From Synergistaceae bacterium UBA6083 (GTDB taxonomy: Bacteria; Synergistota; Synergistia; Synergistales; 79-D21): a stretch of 18,970 nt of DNA. A program made the position numbers and the translations under genes. Below the pieces are notes generated by a model, which had not been told where the DNA came from, searched no databases, and saw only the letters and a list, made by a program, of their open reading frames with translations. How positions within the stretch are numbered: the stretch's first letter is position 1; every line of letters starts with the position of its first letter. The stretch spans positions 1-18,970 of the forward strand of contig DIXJ01000005.1 in assembly GCA_002436015.1 (NCBI GenBank). Reading direction: 5' to 3'. This document shows, piece by piece, positions 7,210 to 13,702 of the stretch.

Positions 7210-7845
7210 ATGAGAAACGAAACAACGGACAAAACCCGGGAAAGACCGGCGCGAAGGTCACCGGAACAGGCGAAGGCTCCCTGGCTGCTTCGGCTCGTCA
7301 GCTGGTCCGCCGTGTTGCTCCTGCTCTTCACGCTCGGCTATTTCGGGACCGGAATCGCCCTGAAGTGGGTGGACAAGAAGGGCGGACCCCCGGAAACGAC
7401 CATCGTTTCCGGGCAGGAACCCGTTCCTGGTGAAAAGGCGGTTCCTTCAAGGCCGGGATACAAGGTCTATTCATTGAAAGGTGACCAGATCGTCGAAAGC
7501 CTCACTTTGACTAACGGGGGGCTGATGGAGGCTGATCTCCGGGAAGTCCTGCAGGCCCTTTTCGGGCTCCTGAAGGCGGAAGGGCTTCTTGATCCCCAGT
7601 CAGCGGTTCTCCATTTATTCAGGACGGGAGACCTTCTCTATCTCGACGTGAATGAAGCCTGCACCCGCTCGATCACCGCGCTGCCGGTCCAGAAGGCAAA
7701 CCTGGTGGTGACTGGAATTGCCCGCACGGCCATCGAGAATTTCCGTCCCATCACGCGGGTGAGGTTCCTCGTCAACGGCAGGGAAAGCCAGGAGAAGAAA
7801 CCCGTCGACCTGACGGTAGCCTGGCAATTGGCCCGCAAGCGGTAA
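7210..7845 (+). CDS. membrane-anchored GerMN-domain protein
   Basis: A 211-residue protein with a basic, charged N-terminus (residues 1-23), one transmembrane helix (about 25-47), a linker and a C-terminal GerMN domain (about 80-205) facing the periplasm. GerMN domains occur in GerM of Bacillus, which helps peptidoglycan remodelling and SpoIIIA channel placement during sporulation, and also in lipoproteins of non-sporulating bacteria. The ATG at 7210 is preferred because AAGGAG (7192-7197) lies 12 bases upstream; an in-frame ATG at 7114 falls inside the amidase gene and its extra sequence has no family character. Position after an amidase suggests a cell-wall role. The order gerM-rph-rdgB matches Bacillus subtilis. 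Sporulation is not implied. Confidence 0.82.
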   Translation: MRNETTDKTRERPARRSPEQAKAPWLLRLVSWSAVLLLLFTLGYFGTGIALKWVDKKGGPPETTIVSGQEPVPGEKAVPSRPGYKVYSLKGDQIVESLTLTNGGLMEADLREVLQALFGLLKAEGLLDPQSAVLHLFRTGDLLYLDVNEACTRSITALPVQKANLVVTGIARTAIENFRPITRVRFLVNGRESQEKKPVDLTVAWQLARKR

Positions 7846-7850
7846 ACAGC

Positions 7851-8633
7851 ATGGGAAATACCGAGGCGGACAAGGTGGGAAAAATCCTTTTGAGACACGA
7901 TGGGCGAAAGCTGGATGAATTGAGGCCCGTCAAGATCAGCCGGGCGGTCAACCTGTATGCGGAGGGATCCGCCCTTATCGAGTGGGGAAATACGCGGGTC
8001 CTCTGCACGGCCTCGGTGGAAGAGAAGGTTCCCCCCTTCCTGAGAGGGACCGGCCGGGGTTGGGTCACCGCCGAATACGCGATGTTGCCCCGTTCGACGC
8101 ACACGCGTACGCCGCGCGATTCGGTCAGGGGCATTGGCGGCCGGAGCCATGAAATCCAGCGACTGATCGGGCGTTCGATGCGATCGGTCATCGACATGGA
8201 GGTCCTCGGGGAACGGACCATCTGGGTGGATTGCGACGTCCTCCAGGCCGATGGGGGTACCCGGACGGCAGCGATCACCGGGGCTTTCGTCGCGGTGGTC
8301 GATGCTCTTAGATGCATGAAGGAGAGGGGCCTCCTGAAAGAGATTCCCGTGACGGGCTTCGTGGCAGCAGCCAGCGCGGGGCGGGTCGAAGGCGCGTTAT
8401 TGCTGGACCTCGACTACACCGAGGACAGCCGCGCCGAAGTCGACTTCAACGTCGTCATGACCCGTGGAGGCGAATTCGTGGAGGTTCAGGGAACGGGAGA
8501 AAGCGGTCCCTTCGACAAGACGGGCCTCATGGGAATGCTCGACCTTGCGGAATCCGGGATTCGGAGACTCATTCTCCTGCAGGAAGAATGCCTTGCCCTC
8601 TCGGAGGAGGAAAAACGTGGCGTTTCCGGTTGA
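7851..8633 (+). CDS. rph: ribonuclease PH
   Basis: A phosphate-dependent 3'-5' exoribonuclease that trims tRNA 3' ends, releasing nucleoside diphosphates; it works as a hexamer. Recognised by RHDGRKLDELRPV, VPPFLRGTGRGWVTAEYAML, the EIQRLIGRSMR segment, ERTIWVDCDVLQADGGTRTA (phosphate site) and VEVQGTGE. The ATG at 7851 gives 260 residues but has little ribosome-binding sequence. Most homologues start at MRxDGR, which would correspond to a TTG at 7890 with AAGGTGG (7872-7878) 11 bases before it and 247 residues; a GTG at 7875 is a third option. The coding region beyond the start is certain. It overlaps rdgB by 17 bases. Confidence 0.95.
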   Translation: MGNTEADKVGKILLRHDGRKLDELRPVKISRAVNLYAEGSALIEWGNTRVLCTASVEEKVPPFLRGTGRGWVTAEYAMLPRSTHTRTPRDSVRGIGGRSHEIQRLIGRSMRSVIDMEVLGERTIWVDCDVLQADGGTRTAAITGAFVAVVDALRCMKERGLLKEIPVTGFVAAASAGRVEGALLLDLDYTEDSRAEVDFNVVMTRGGEFVEVQGTGESGPFDKTGLMGMLDLAESGIRRLILLQEECLALSEEEKRGVSG

Positions 8634-9249
8634 AGTTGTACTCGCAAGCGGGAATGCCCACAAGCACGAGGAACTGACCGCCCTGCTCGGTCCTGTTGGA
8701 ATTTCCCTTGTTTTCGGGCCGGAACGCCTATCCCTCGAAGTTGAAGAATCCGGCAAAAGTTACGCGGAAAACGCCCTCATCAAGGCAAAAGCCTGGTCAG
8801 GAGCCCTCGGAATGCCTGCGCTGGCCGACGACAGCGGCTTGGAAGTCCGGGAACTTGCCTGGGCACCCGGCCTTTACTCCTCGCGTGTCGCCCCGTCCGA
8901 TGCCGAGCGGATCCGGTGGCTGCTCGGACGGATGGAAGGGAAAGCAGACCGGGCCGCGCGCTTCGTTGCCTGCCTCGCCCTTGCATGGCCGGATGTTTCG
9001 GGCATGCGGGTCACCCTTGCGGAAGGGTATTGCTGGGGGGAAATCGCGATGGAAGCCTCGGGGCAATCCGGGTTTGGCTATGATCCGGTTTTCATCCCGC
9101 AAGGGCACGACCGGAGCTTTGGGGATCTTGGAGAAGGCTTGAAATCACGAATATCCCACCGTGCCGTCGCAAGCCGTGCATTGCGGGATATGCTGGAAAC
9201 GCCTTCTATGGTAAAATCTCTTTCTGTCCGCTTTGGTGAAACGGATTAG
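8617..9249 (+). CDS. rdgB: RdgB/HAM1 dITP/XTP pyrophosphatase
   Basis: It hydrolyses non-canonical purine triphosphates (dITP, XTP) to monophosphates, keeping deaminated bases out of DNA and RNA. Motifs: LASGNAHK near the start, SYAENALIKA, the active-site ADDSGLEV, APGLYSSRVA, FGYDPVF and the C-terminal ISHRAVASR. Length 210 residues is typical. The start is GTG 8617: GGAGGAGG (8603-8610) lies 6 bases upstream and homology begins at once, while an open frame extending back to 8464 lies inside rph. The 17-base overlap with rph and the shared order with Bacillus rph-ysnA indicate co-expression. Confidence 0.94.
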   Translation: MAFPVEVVLASGNAHKHEELTALLGPVGISLVFGPERLSLEVEESGKSYAENALIKAKAWSGALGMPALADDSGLEVRELAWAPGLYSSRVAPSDAERIRWLLGRMEGKADRAARFVACLALAWPDVSGMRVTLAEGYCWGEIAMEASGQSGFGYDPVFIPQGHDRSFGDLGEGLKSRISHRAVASRALRDMLETPSMVKSLSVRFGETD

Positions 9250-9261
9250 GGGGTGCTTTGA

Positions 9262-9495
9262 TTGAAGATCGTTTTCGGTTTGGTTCATCTGGTTTTCTGC
9301 GTGGCCCTCGTAGGGGTCATCATGCTTCAGCATCGAAAGAGCGGCGGCTTCCAGGGGCTTTTCGGAGGCGGTACGCAGGCTGACATGGGCGGCGGCCAGT
9401 GGCAACGCTTGAGCGCAATGACAAAGGTCACCGTCGGGCTGATGGGCCTTTTCATGGCGATGTCTCTCATCCTGGTTCTCATTTCCTACAAGTAG
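9262..9495 (+). CDS. secG: preprotein translocase subunit SecG
   Basis: A small inner-membrane subunit that joins SecYE and helps SecA-driven protein export. The 77-residue product has two hydrophobic segments (about residues 2-21 and 54-75) around the conserved loop HRKSGGFQGLFGGGTQ, which is the SecG hallmark. It starts with TTG at 9262, preceded by a G-rich AGGGGGGT (9248-9255). There is no in-frame ATG or GTG at the right place. It lies 12 bases after rdgB and 19 before pncB. Confidence 0.92.
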   Translation: MKIVFGLVHLVFCVALVGVIMLQHRKSGGFQGLFGGGTQADMGGGQWQRLSAMTKVTVGLMGLFMAMSLILVLISYK

Positions 9496-9514
9496 GGCGG
9501 AAGGGTTTCTCCCG

Positions 9515-10570
9515 ATGGATGGATCCCGTCAGATGGACTCGATGAAGGACGTGCATGACCTTGTCGTTGGAAGGGCACGCCTGCTCAGTGCGACTCACGA
9601 GGAAATCCTCTCGGGGGAGACGACGGATGTCTATTTCGTCAAGACGCTTGAGTTGCTCCGGTCCTGCGGCTGCGTAGACAGGCCGGTGGTGGCGGAAGTC
9701 TTTGCCAGGGGGTCCGGAATCTTCGCCGGTTTGCCGGAGGTCCTCACCCTTTTCCAGGATAGAGTGGGTCTTGAAGTGGAATCCCTTGCCGAGGGCGACC
9801 CTTTCGGGAGCAAGGAAACGATCATGCGAATCCGGGGACCCTACTCGAGTTTCGGCCTGTACGAAACGGTCCTCCTCGGGATGCTGGCCAGCTCAAGTGG
9901 ATGGGCAACCGCCGCAAGGGAATGTGTCGAGGCGGCAGGCGGAAAGCCGGTCCTGAGTTTCGGGGCGCGCCATGTCCACCCCGCCATTGCATCCGTCATG
10001 GAACGGACCGCGGTTGTTGCCGGCGGATGCCAGGGTGCCAGCTGCATCCTTGGCGCGAAACTTGCCGGGGTTGAGCCGCGGGGAACCATTCCCCATGCGG
10101 CCATTATCATCGTGGGAGACACGCTCGAAATTGCAGAAACCTACGACCGGATCCTGCCCGAGGGCGAACCGCGGATCATCCTGGTTGACACTTTCAAGGA
10201 TGAAGCGGAAGAAAGCCTGCGGGTTGCGAGAAGCCTCGGAGAACGCCTGAGCGGCATCCGGCTGGACACGCCCGGTGAACGCGGGGGCGTGACGGCCGAG
10301 CTCGTCAGGGAAATTCGCTGGCGGCTCGACCAGGCGGGGTCACCGCATGTCCAGATCATCGTGTCCGGGGGACTGAACCCAGACCGGATCCGCCTTTTGG
10401 GAGCGAGCGGGGCGGATTCTTTCGGAGTCGGCAGCTATATTGCCCATGCCACCCCCAGGGACATGACCATGGACATCAAGATGGTCGACGGCTGTCCCGT
10501 AGCCAAGAGGGGAAGGCTGCCCGGGCTCATCGAGAATCCCCGGCTTCGGAAGGTCCTTTCGACGATCTGA
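9515..10570 (+). CDS. pncB: nicotinate phosphoribosyltransferase
   Basis: It joins nicotinate and PRPP to form nicotinate mononucleotide in the NAD salvage pathway. The 351-residue product belongs to the shorter group related to archaeal NAPRTases: GETTDVYF near the start, SFGARHVHPA (R152, H153), GCQGASCILGAKLAGVEPRGTIPHA with substrate/PRPP contacts, VDTFKDE, GIRLDTPG, and the phosphate-binding end IIVSGGLNPDRI and GVGSYI. ATG 9515 is chosen, with GCGGAAGGG (9497-9505) upstream; ATGs at 9533 and 9542 are possible. It closes the long same-strand gene run; the gap before rplM has weak hairpins but no clear T-tailed terminator. Confidence 0.9.
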   Translation: MDGSRQMDSMKDVHDLVVGRARLLSATHEEILSGETTDVYFVKTLELLRSCGCVDRPVVAEVFARGSGIFAGLPEVLTLFQDRVGLEVESLAEGDPFGSKETIMRIRGPYSSFGLYETVLLGMLASSSGWATAARECVEAAGGKPVLSFGARHVHPAIASVMERTAVVAGGCQGASCILGAKLAGVEPRGTIPHAAIIIVGDTLEIAETYDRILPEGEPRIILVDTFKDEAEESLRVARSLGERLSGIRLDTPGERGGVTAELVREIRWRLDQAGSPHVQIIVSGGLNPDRIRLLGASGADSFGVGSYIAHATPRDMTMDIKMVDGCPVAKRGRLPGLIENPRLRKVLSTI

Positions 10571-10635
10571 AGCCAGGGTAAAAAGAAGCTCAATCCGGAA
10601 AACAATCGGGTTTTCAAAGCGGGGGCCCTACCACA

Positions 10636-10647
10636 CTCCCGCGGGAG
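10636..10647. repeat. perfect 12-bp GC palindrome upstream of the rplM promoter
   Basis: CTCCCGCGGGAG is fully self-complementary and sits 10 bases before the -35 element at 10658. It might be an operator, part of a terminator for pncB, or chance in GC-rich DNA. A weak hairpin (GAAAAC/GTTTTC, 10598-10615) lies upstream without a T tract. Confidence 0.4.
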
Positions 10648-10657
10648 AGAACCTTTC

Positions 10658-10686
10658 TTGACAGTGCCGGATACCTCCGGTATGAT
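10658..10686 (+). promoter_or_regulatory. promoter of the rplM-rpsI operon
   Basis: A consensus -35 TTGACA (10658-10663), a 17-base spacer and TATGAT (10681-10686) form a near-ideal housekeeping sigma promoter. Start would be near 10693, leaving a leader of about 52 bases before rplM. Confidence 0.85.
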
Positions 10687-10744
10687 TCATTAGCTTTTTC
10701 GAAAGGGAATCGGCAGTTGGATCCCATGAAGGAGTGAGTGGTGA

Positions 10745-11176
10745 ATGATTGGCAAGCGCAGTTACCTTGCGAAGAAAGAAACAGTGCAGCATAAGTGGTA
10801 TGTCGTGGACGCGGCCGATAAGCCGATCGGACGGGTGGCTGTCATGGTGGCCCGGATCCTTTCCGGCAAGAACAAGCCGATTTTTACCCCCCACGTCGAT
10901 ACCGGGGATTTTGTCATTGTGGTCAATGCCGACAAGGTTATCCTTACCGGCAAGAAGGCCGAACGCGAGCGCATTTATTGGCATACGGGCTATCCGGGCG
11001 GAATCAAGTCCATAACTTTCGGAGAGATGCTCGCGAAGAAGCCGGAGAGGCTTTTCGAGCGGGTCGTCAAGGGGATGCTCCCGAAAACCCGCCTGGAGCA
11101 CATTCGTAAGCTGAAGGTCTACGCGGGGCCGAACCATCCGCATGCGGCCCAGATGCCCGAGAAAATCGAAAACTGA
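10745..11176 (+). CDS. rplM: 50S ribosomal protein L13
   Basis: An early-assembly protein of the large ribosomal subunit that binds 23S rRNA. The 143-residue product carries KWYVVDAADKPIGRVA, the conserved Lys/Thr-rich centre (KNKPIFTPHVDTGDFVIVVN, ILTGKK) and the C-terminal LEHIRKLKVYAGPNHPHAAQ. Length and ends are normal. ATG 10745 follows AAGGAG (10729-10734) at 10 bases; an in-frame stop lies directly upstream. It is followed by rpsI after 32 bases, the usual pairing in bacteria. Confidence 0.98.
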   Translation: MIGKRSYLAKKETVQHKWYVVDAADKPIGRVAVMVARILSGKNKPIFTPHVDTGDFVIVVNADKVILTGKKAERERIYWHTGYPGGIKSITFGEMLAKKPERLFERVVKGMLPKTRLEHIRKLKVYAGPNHPHAAQMPEKIEN

Positions 11177-11208
11177 TTCGTCGTTTTCGAAAAGAGGAGG
11201 GAACACAG

Positions 11209-11604
11209 GTGCAATCCACGGCTTATAACTGGGGCACTGGAAGGCGTAAGGAAGCTATCGCCCGCGTTCGGGTGCGTCCTGGTGAAGGAAAGATCCTCGT
11301 CAACAATCGCGAAGTCAGCGACTATTTCCCCCGTTCGACTTGGCAGCTGATTGCCCTCAAGCCCCTGAAGGTCGGCGGAGTGGAAGGCAAGCTCGACGTG
11401 TTTGTCAAGGCACACGGGGGGGGACTCACCGGCCAGTCCGGTGCGATGTCCCTCGGGATTGCAAGGGCCCTGCTCAAGCTGAACCCCGAGTTGCGGCCCG
11501 CGCTGAAGCGCGCCGGCCTGCTCACGCGTGACCCACGCATGGTTGAACGCCAGAAGTTCGGCCAGAAGGGCGCCCGCGCACGCAACCAGTACTCCAAGCG
11601 TTAA
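11209..11604 (+). CDS. rpsI: 30S ribosomal protein S9
   Basis: A small-subunit protein whose C-terminal tail reaches the P-site tRNA. The 131-residue product shows GTGRRKEAIARVRVRPG, the GGGLTGQSGAMSLGIARAL segment and the invariant end GARARNQYSKR, with the final K-R that contacts tRNA. It starts with GTG at 11209, preceded by GAGGAGGG (11194-11201). It ends 13 bases before a strong terminator, closing the two-gene rplM-rpsI operon. Confidence 0.98.
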   Translation: MQSTAYNWGTGRRKEAIARVRVRPGEGKILVNNREVSDYFPRSTWQLIALKPLKVGGVEGKLDVFVKAHGGGLTGQSGAMSLGIARALLKLNPELRPALKRAGLLTRDPRMVERQKFGQKGARARNQYSKR

Positions 11605-11617
11605 ATCGTATTCCTTG

Positions 11618-11643
11618 GGCCTCCTTAGGGAGGCCTTTTTTTT
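11618..11643 (+). terminator. intrinsic terminator after rpsI
   Basis: A 7-bp GC-rich stem (GGCCTCC at 11618-11624 with GGAGGCC at 11629-11635), a 4-base loop and eight T residues (11636-11643) form a classical terminator. Confidence 0.95.
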
Positions 11644-11654
11644 GTATTCTTGCC

Positions 11655-11683
11655 TTGACAGACCGTTCGGTCTGTCTTATTCT
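11655..11683 (+). promoter_or_regulatory. promoter of the tetR-RND efflux operon
   Basis: TTGACA (11655-11660), a 17-base spacer and TATTCT (11678-11683) make a good promoter. The -35 and the whole spacer are covered by a TetR-type palindrome, so repressor binding would block RNA polymerase directly. Confidence 0.85.
11657..11676. promoter_or_regulatory. TetR operator 1
   Basis: GACAGACCG-TT-CGGTCTGTC has two perfect 9-bp arms around a TT centre. It overlaps the -35 and fills the promoter spacer. The core AGACCG-nn-CGGTCT matches operators commonly seen in front of TetR/AcrR-family genes. The regulator is inferred from the adjacent tetR gene. Confidence 0.85.
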
Positions 11684-11692
11684 TCCGATGCG

Positions 11693-11712
11693 TACAGACC
11701 GAACGGTCGGGA
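11693..11712. promoter_or_regulatory. TetR operator 2, overlapping the tetR ribosome-binding site
   Basis: ACAGACCG-AA-CGGTCGGG repeats the core of operator 1 with 5-bp perfect arms (GACCG/CGGTC) and a decayed right end. Its centre is 36 bp from that of operator 1. It lies past the expected start site and runs into the ribosome-binding site GGGAGG (11709-11714) of tetR, so it could act as a roadblock or second dimer site. Confidence 0.75.
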
Positions 11713-11721
11713 GGTTGGGAG

Positions 11722-12351
11722 ATGCCACGAGTCGAAGAAAGAGAACAAAAGGAAGTGACGCGCCGCAAGATACTGGATGTCGCCCGAAGAATCTTTGCCC
11801 TTCACGGGTTCGAGGGGGCGAGCGTGGACGCCATCGTCAGGGCCTCGGGCCTGAGCAAGGGAGCCCTTTACTGGCATTTTCCCGGGAAGCTGGAGCTTTA
11901 CAGGGAAATCATGCAGGAACAGATGAAGATCATCATGGAACATTTCCAGATCCCGGAGGCTATGAAGGGGAACATCGATCCCGTTTCATTCCTGATCGAA
12001 AAAGGAGCGGCCCTGGTCGATATCCTGTCTTATGATGCGGAAAGACGAGTCCTGTGGGTGGATCTCGTTGTCGTTGCCCAGCGGGGGGATTCGCGTTCGC
12101 GCGCCCTGGCAGGGGAGATCATCGACAGCGTGCAGGATTCGGTGCTTCCGGAGCTGGGCGATGCCTTTTCGGAAAACCTGCCGGGCAAGTGCTCCATGAA
12201 TCCAAGGGACAGGCTGCTCTGCCTGACCCATTTTTTTTACGGCCTCGTGGTGAACCTGGGGCTAAGGCTGAAGCCAGAAGAGGCAAAGAGCTATTGGGAA
12301 ACCATGGTCCGAATGTTGCTTGAAAAGGGGTGTGAACATGAGGCATCGTAA
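11722..12351 (+). CDS. TetR/AcrR-family repressor of the efflux operon
   Basis: A 209-residue one-component repressor. The N-terminal HTH is clear: ILDVARRIFALHGFEGASVD leading into AIVRASGLSKGALYWHF (residues about 17-54), the signature of this family. The C-terminal half is an all-helical ligand-binding and dimerisation domain whose ligand cannot be read from sequence. ATG 11722 follows GGGAGG at 7 bases. Two palindromic operators sit in its own promoter, so it very likely represses itself and the downstream pump genes and releases them when a pump substrate binds. It overlaps the next gene by 14 bases, so all five genes are probably on one transcript. Confidence 0.93.
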   Translation: MPRVEEREQKEVTRRKILDVARRIFALHGFEGASVDAIVRASGLSKGALYWHFPGKLELYREIMQEQMKIIMEHFQIPEAMKGNIDPVSFLIEKGAALVDILSYDAERRVLWVDLVVVAQRGDSRSRALAGEIIDSVQDSVLPELGDAFSENLPGKCSMNPRDRLLCLTHFFYGLVVNLGLRLKPEEAKSYWETMVRMLLEKGCEHEAS

Positions 12352-13702
12352 TTTTCTTTTATTCCTGGTTATCCTCGCGGCCTGTTTCCTGGTCATCCTC
12401 GCGGGCAAGCTGGCCTGGAGTGCCGAAACTCGGCAAGAACTGACCCTGGACAAGGCCCTCGCTCAATCCGCCGAGAGCAACCCGCTGGTCATGGCGGCAG
12501 AGGCCCGCGTGAACCAGGCGGAAGGAAGGCTGATCCAGGCCCGGTCGGATGGACTGCCGCAGGTCTACGGAAGCCTGGGCTACCAGAAGCTCCAGGAGCG
12601 GCCCGAAACGTGGGCGGTCAGCCTTGTTGACGGCAAGACTCCGATCGGGATCGTTCCCCTGGGTTTCGAGGAGACAACCCAGGCGGCCGTGAACCTGACC
12701 CAGGTCCTCTTCAGCGGCGGGAGCCTCACCGCCCGAACGGAAGCAGCCAGGTTTCTCCTGTCGGCCGTCAGGAGCGAACGCGACCGTACGGTCCAGTCGG
12801 TCGACAATGGGGTCCGCAGGGCGTTTTATGCCCTGCAGCGCTCGGTTTCAAGGCTGGAGGTGGCACGAGAGGCCCTGTCCCTATCGAAAGAACACCTTCG
12901 GCAGGTGGAGTCTTTCTACCGTGCCGGCATCGTTGCGCAAAACGAGGTCCTTCGCGTCCAGGTGGCGGTCTCTTCGGCCGAGTTGAACCGAATCCGCGCG
13001 GAAAGCGCCGTCGCGGTGGCCTGGAAAACCCTTGAAAGATTCACCGGCAAGTCTCTCCGGGAACAATACGGCCCGCCGGCCGGCGACCCGGAACTGGAAG
13101 CCTTTTCCGTTGTTCCGGACCCAACTGCCCGAGCGATGGAGCTCAGGCCGGAGCTGAAGGGGCTGGAGGCCGCAAGGCGTGCTGCCCTTGCGACGCTGAA
13201 GGCGGTTAAAGGGCAGGCGTATCCCCAGGTCGGGCTCCAGGCCCAGGCAAGCCTGACGGATGACCATCTTTTCCCCTCGGAAAAAGACGACTGGAGCGTG
13301 GGGATTGTCGCCAGGTTGCGGCTTTTCGACTCCGGGAAGCTGCATGGCCAGGCTGTTGAAGCCAGCGCCACCGCGACGGAGCTGCTGAACCGGCTCGAGG
13401 ATTTGAAAAGACAGGTCGCACTCGAGGTGGCGACAGCCAAGGTTCTCCTCGACGGAGCTGTCCAGAGCGTGAAAGTGGCCTCGGATGCAGTAGTCCAGTC
13501 GGAAGAGGACTACCGGATGGCCTTGAAGCGTTACCAGGCACAGGTGGGAACGAACATCGACGTACTGGATGCCCGCCTGGCCCTCACCGATGCGAGAAAC
13601 GCCCGTGCGGATGCCGTGGCGGAAGTCCTCACGGCCTACGGTGACCTGCTCTTCGCCATGGGCGAGCTTCCTGTGCAGACGAACAAGGAGGTCTCAAGAT
13701 GA
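12338..13702 (+). CDS. TolC-family outer-membrane efflux channel
   Basis: The outer-membrane duct of a tripartite pump, 454 residues. It has an N-terminal signal sequence, followed by two outer-membrane-efflux-protein repeats (about residues 35-225 and 245-440) rich in long heptad-like helices, e.g. LDKALAQSAESNPLVMAAEA and NIDVLDARLALTDARNARAD, the typical second-repeat end. ATG 12338 is chosen because AAGGGGTG (12325-12332) is 5 bases upstream; an ATG at 12320 would only add six residues. The signal segment contains an 8-residue duplication (FLVILAAC / FLVILAGK) with a lipobox-like LAAC at residues 13-16, so signal peptidase I or II cleavage is uncertain; AWSA-E at residue 29 suits peptidase I. 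Overlaps tetR and, by ATGA, the next gene. Confidence 0.9.
   Translation: MRHRNFLLFLVILAACFLVILAGKLAWSAETRQELTLDKALAQSAESNPLVMAAEARVNQAEGRLIQARSDGLPQVYGSLGYQKLQERPETWAVSLVDGKTPIGIVPLGFEETTQAAVNLTQVLFSGGSLTARTEAARFLLSAVRSERDRTVQSVDNGVRRAFYALQRSVSRLEVAREALSLSKEHLRQVESFYRAGIVAQNEVLRVQVAVSSAELNRIRAESAVAVAWKTLERFTGKSLREQYGPPAGDPELEAFSVVPDPTARAMELRPELKGLEAARRAALATLKAVKGQAYPQVGLQAQASLTDDHLFPSEKDDWSVGIVARLRLFDSGKLHGQAVEASATATELLNRLEDLKRQVALEVATAKVLLDGAVQSVKVASDAVVQSEEDYRMALKRYQAQVGTNIDVLDARLALTDARNARADAVAEVLTAYGDLLFAMGELPVQTNKEVSR

Noticed and set aside
8464..8616. N-terminal extension of the rdgB frame
   Set aside because: It lies inside rph in another frame; the family N-terminus begins at GTG 8617 behind a strong ribosome-binding site.
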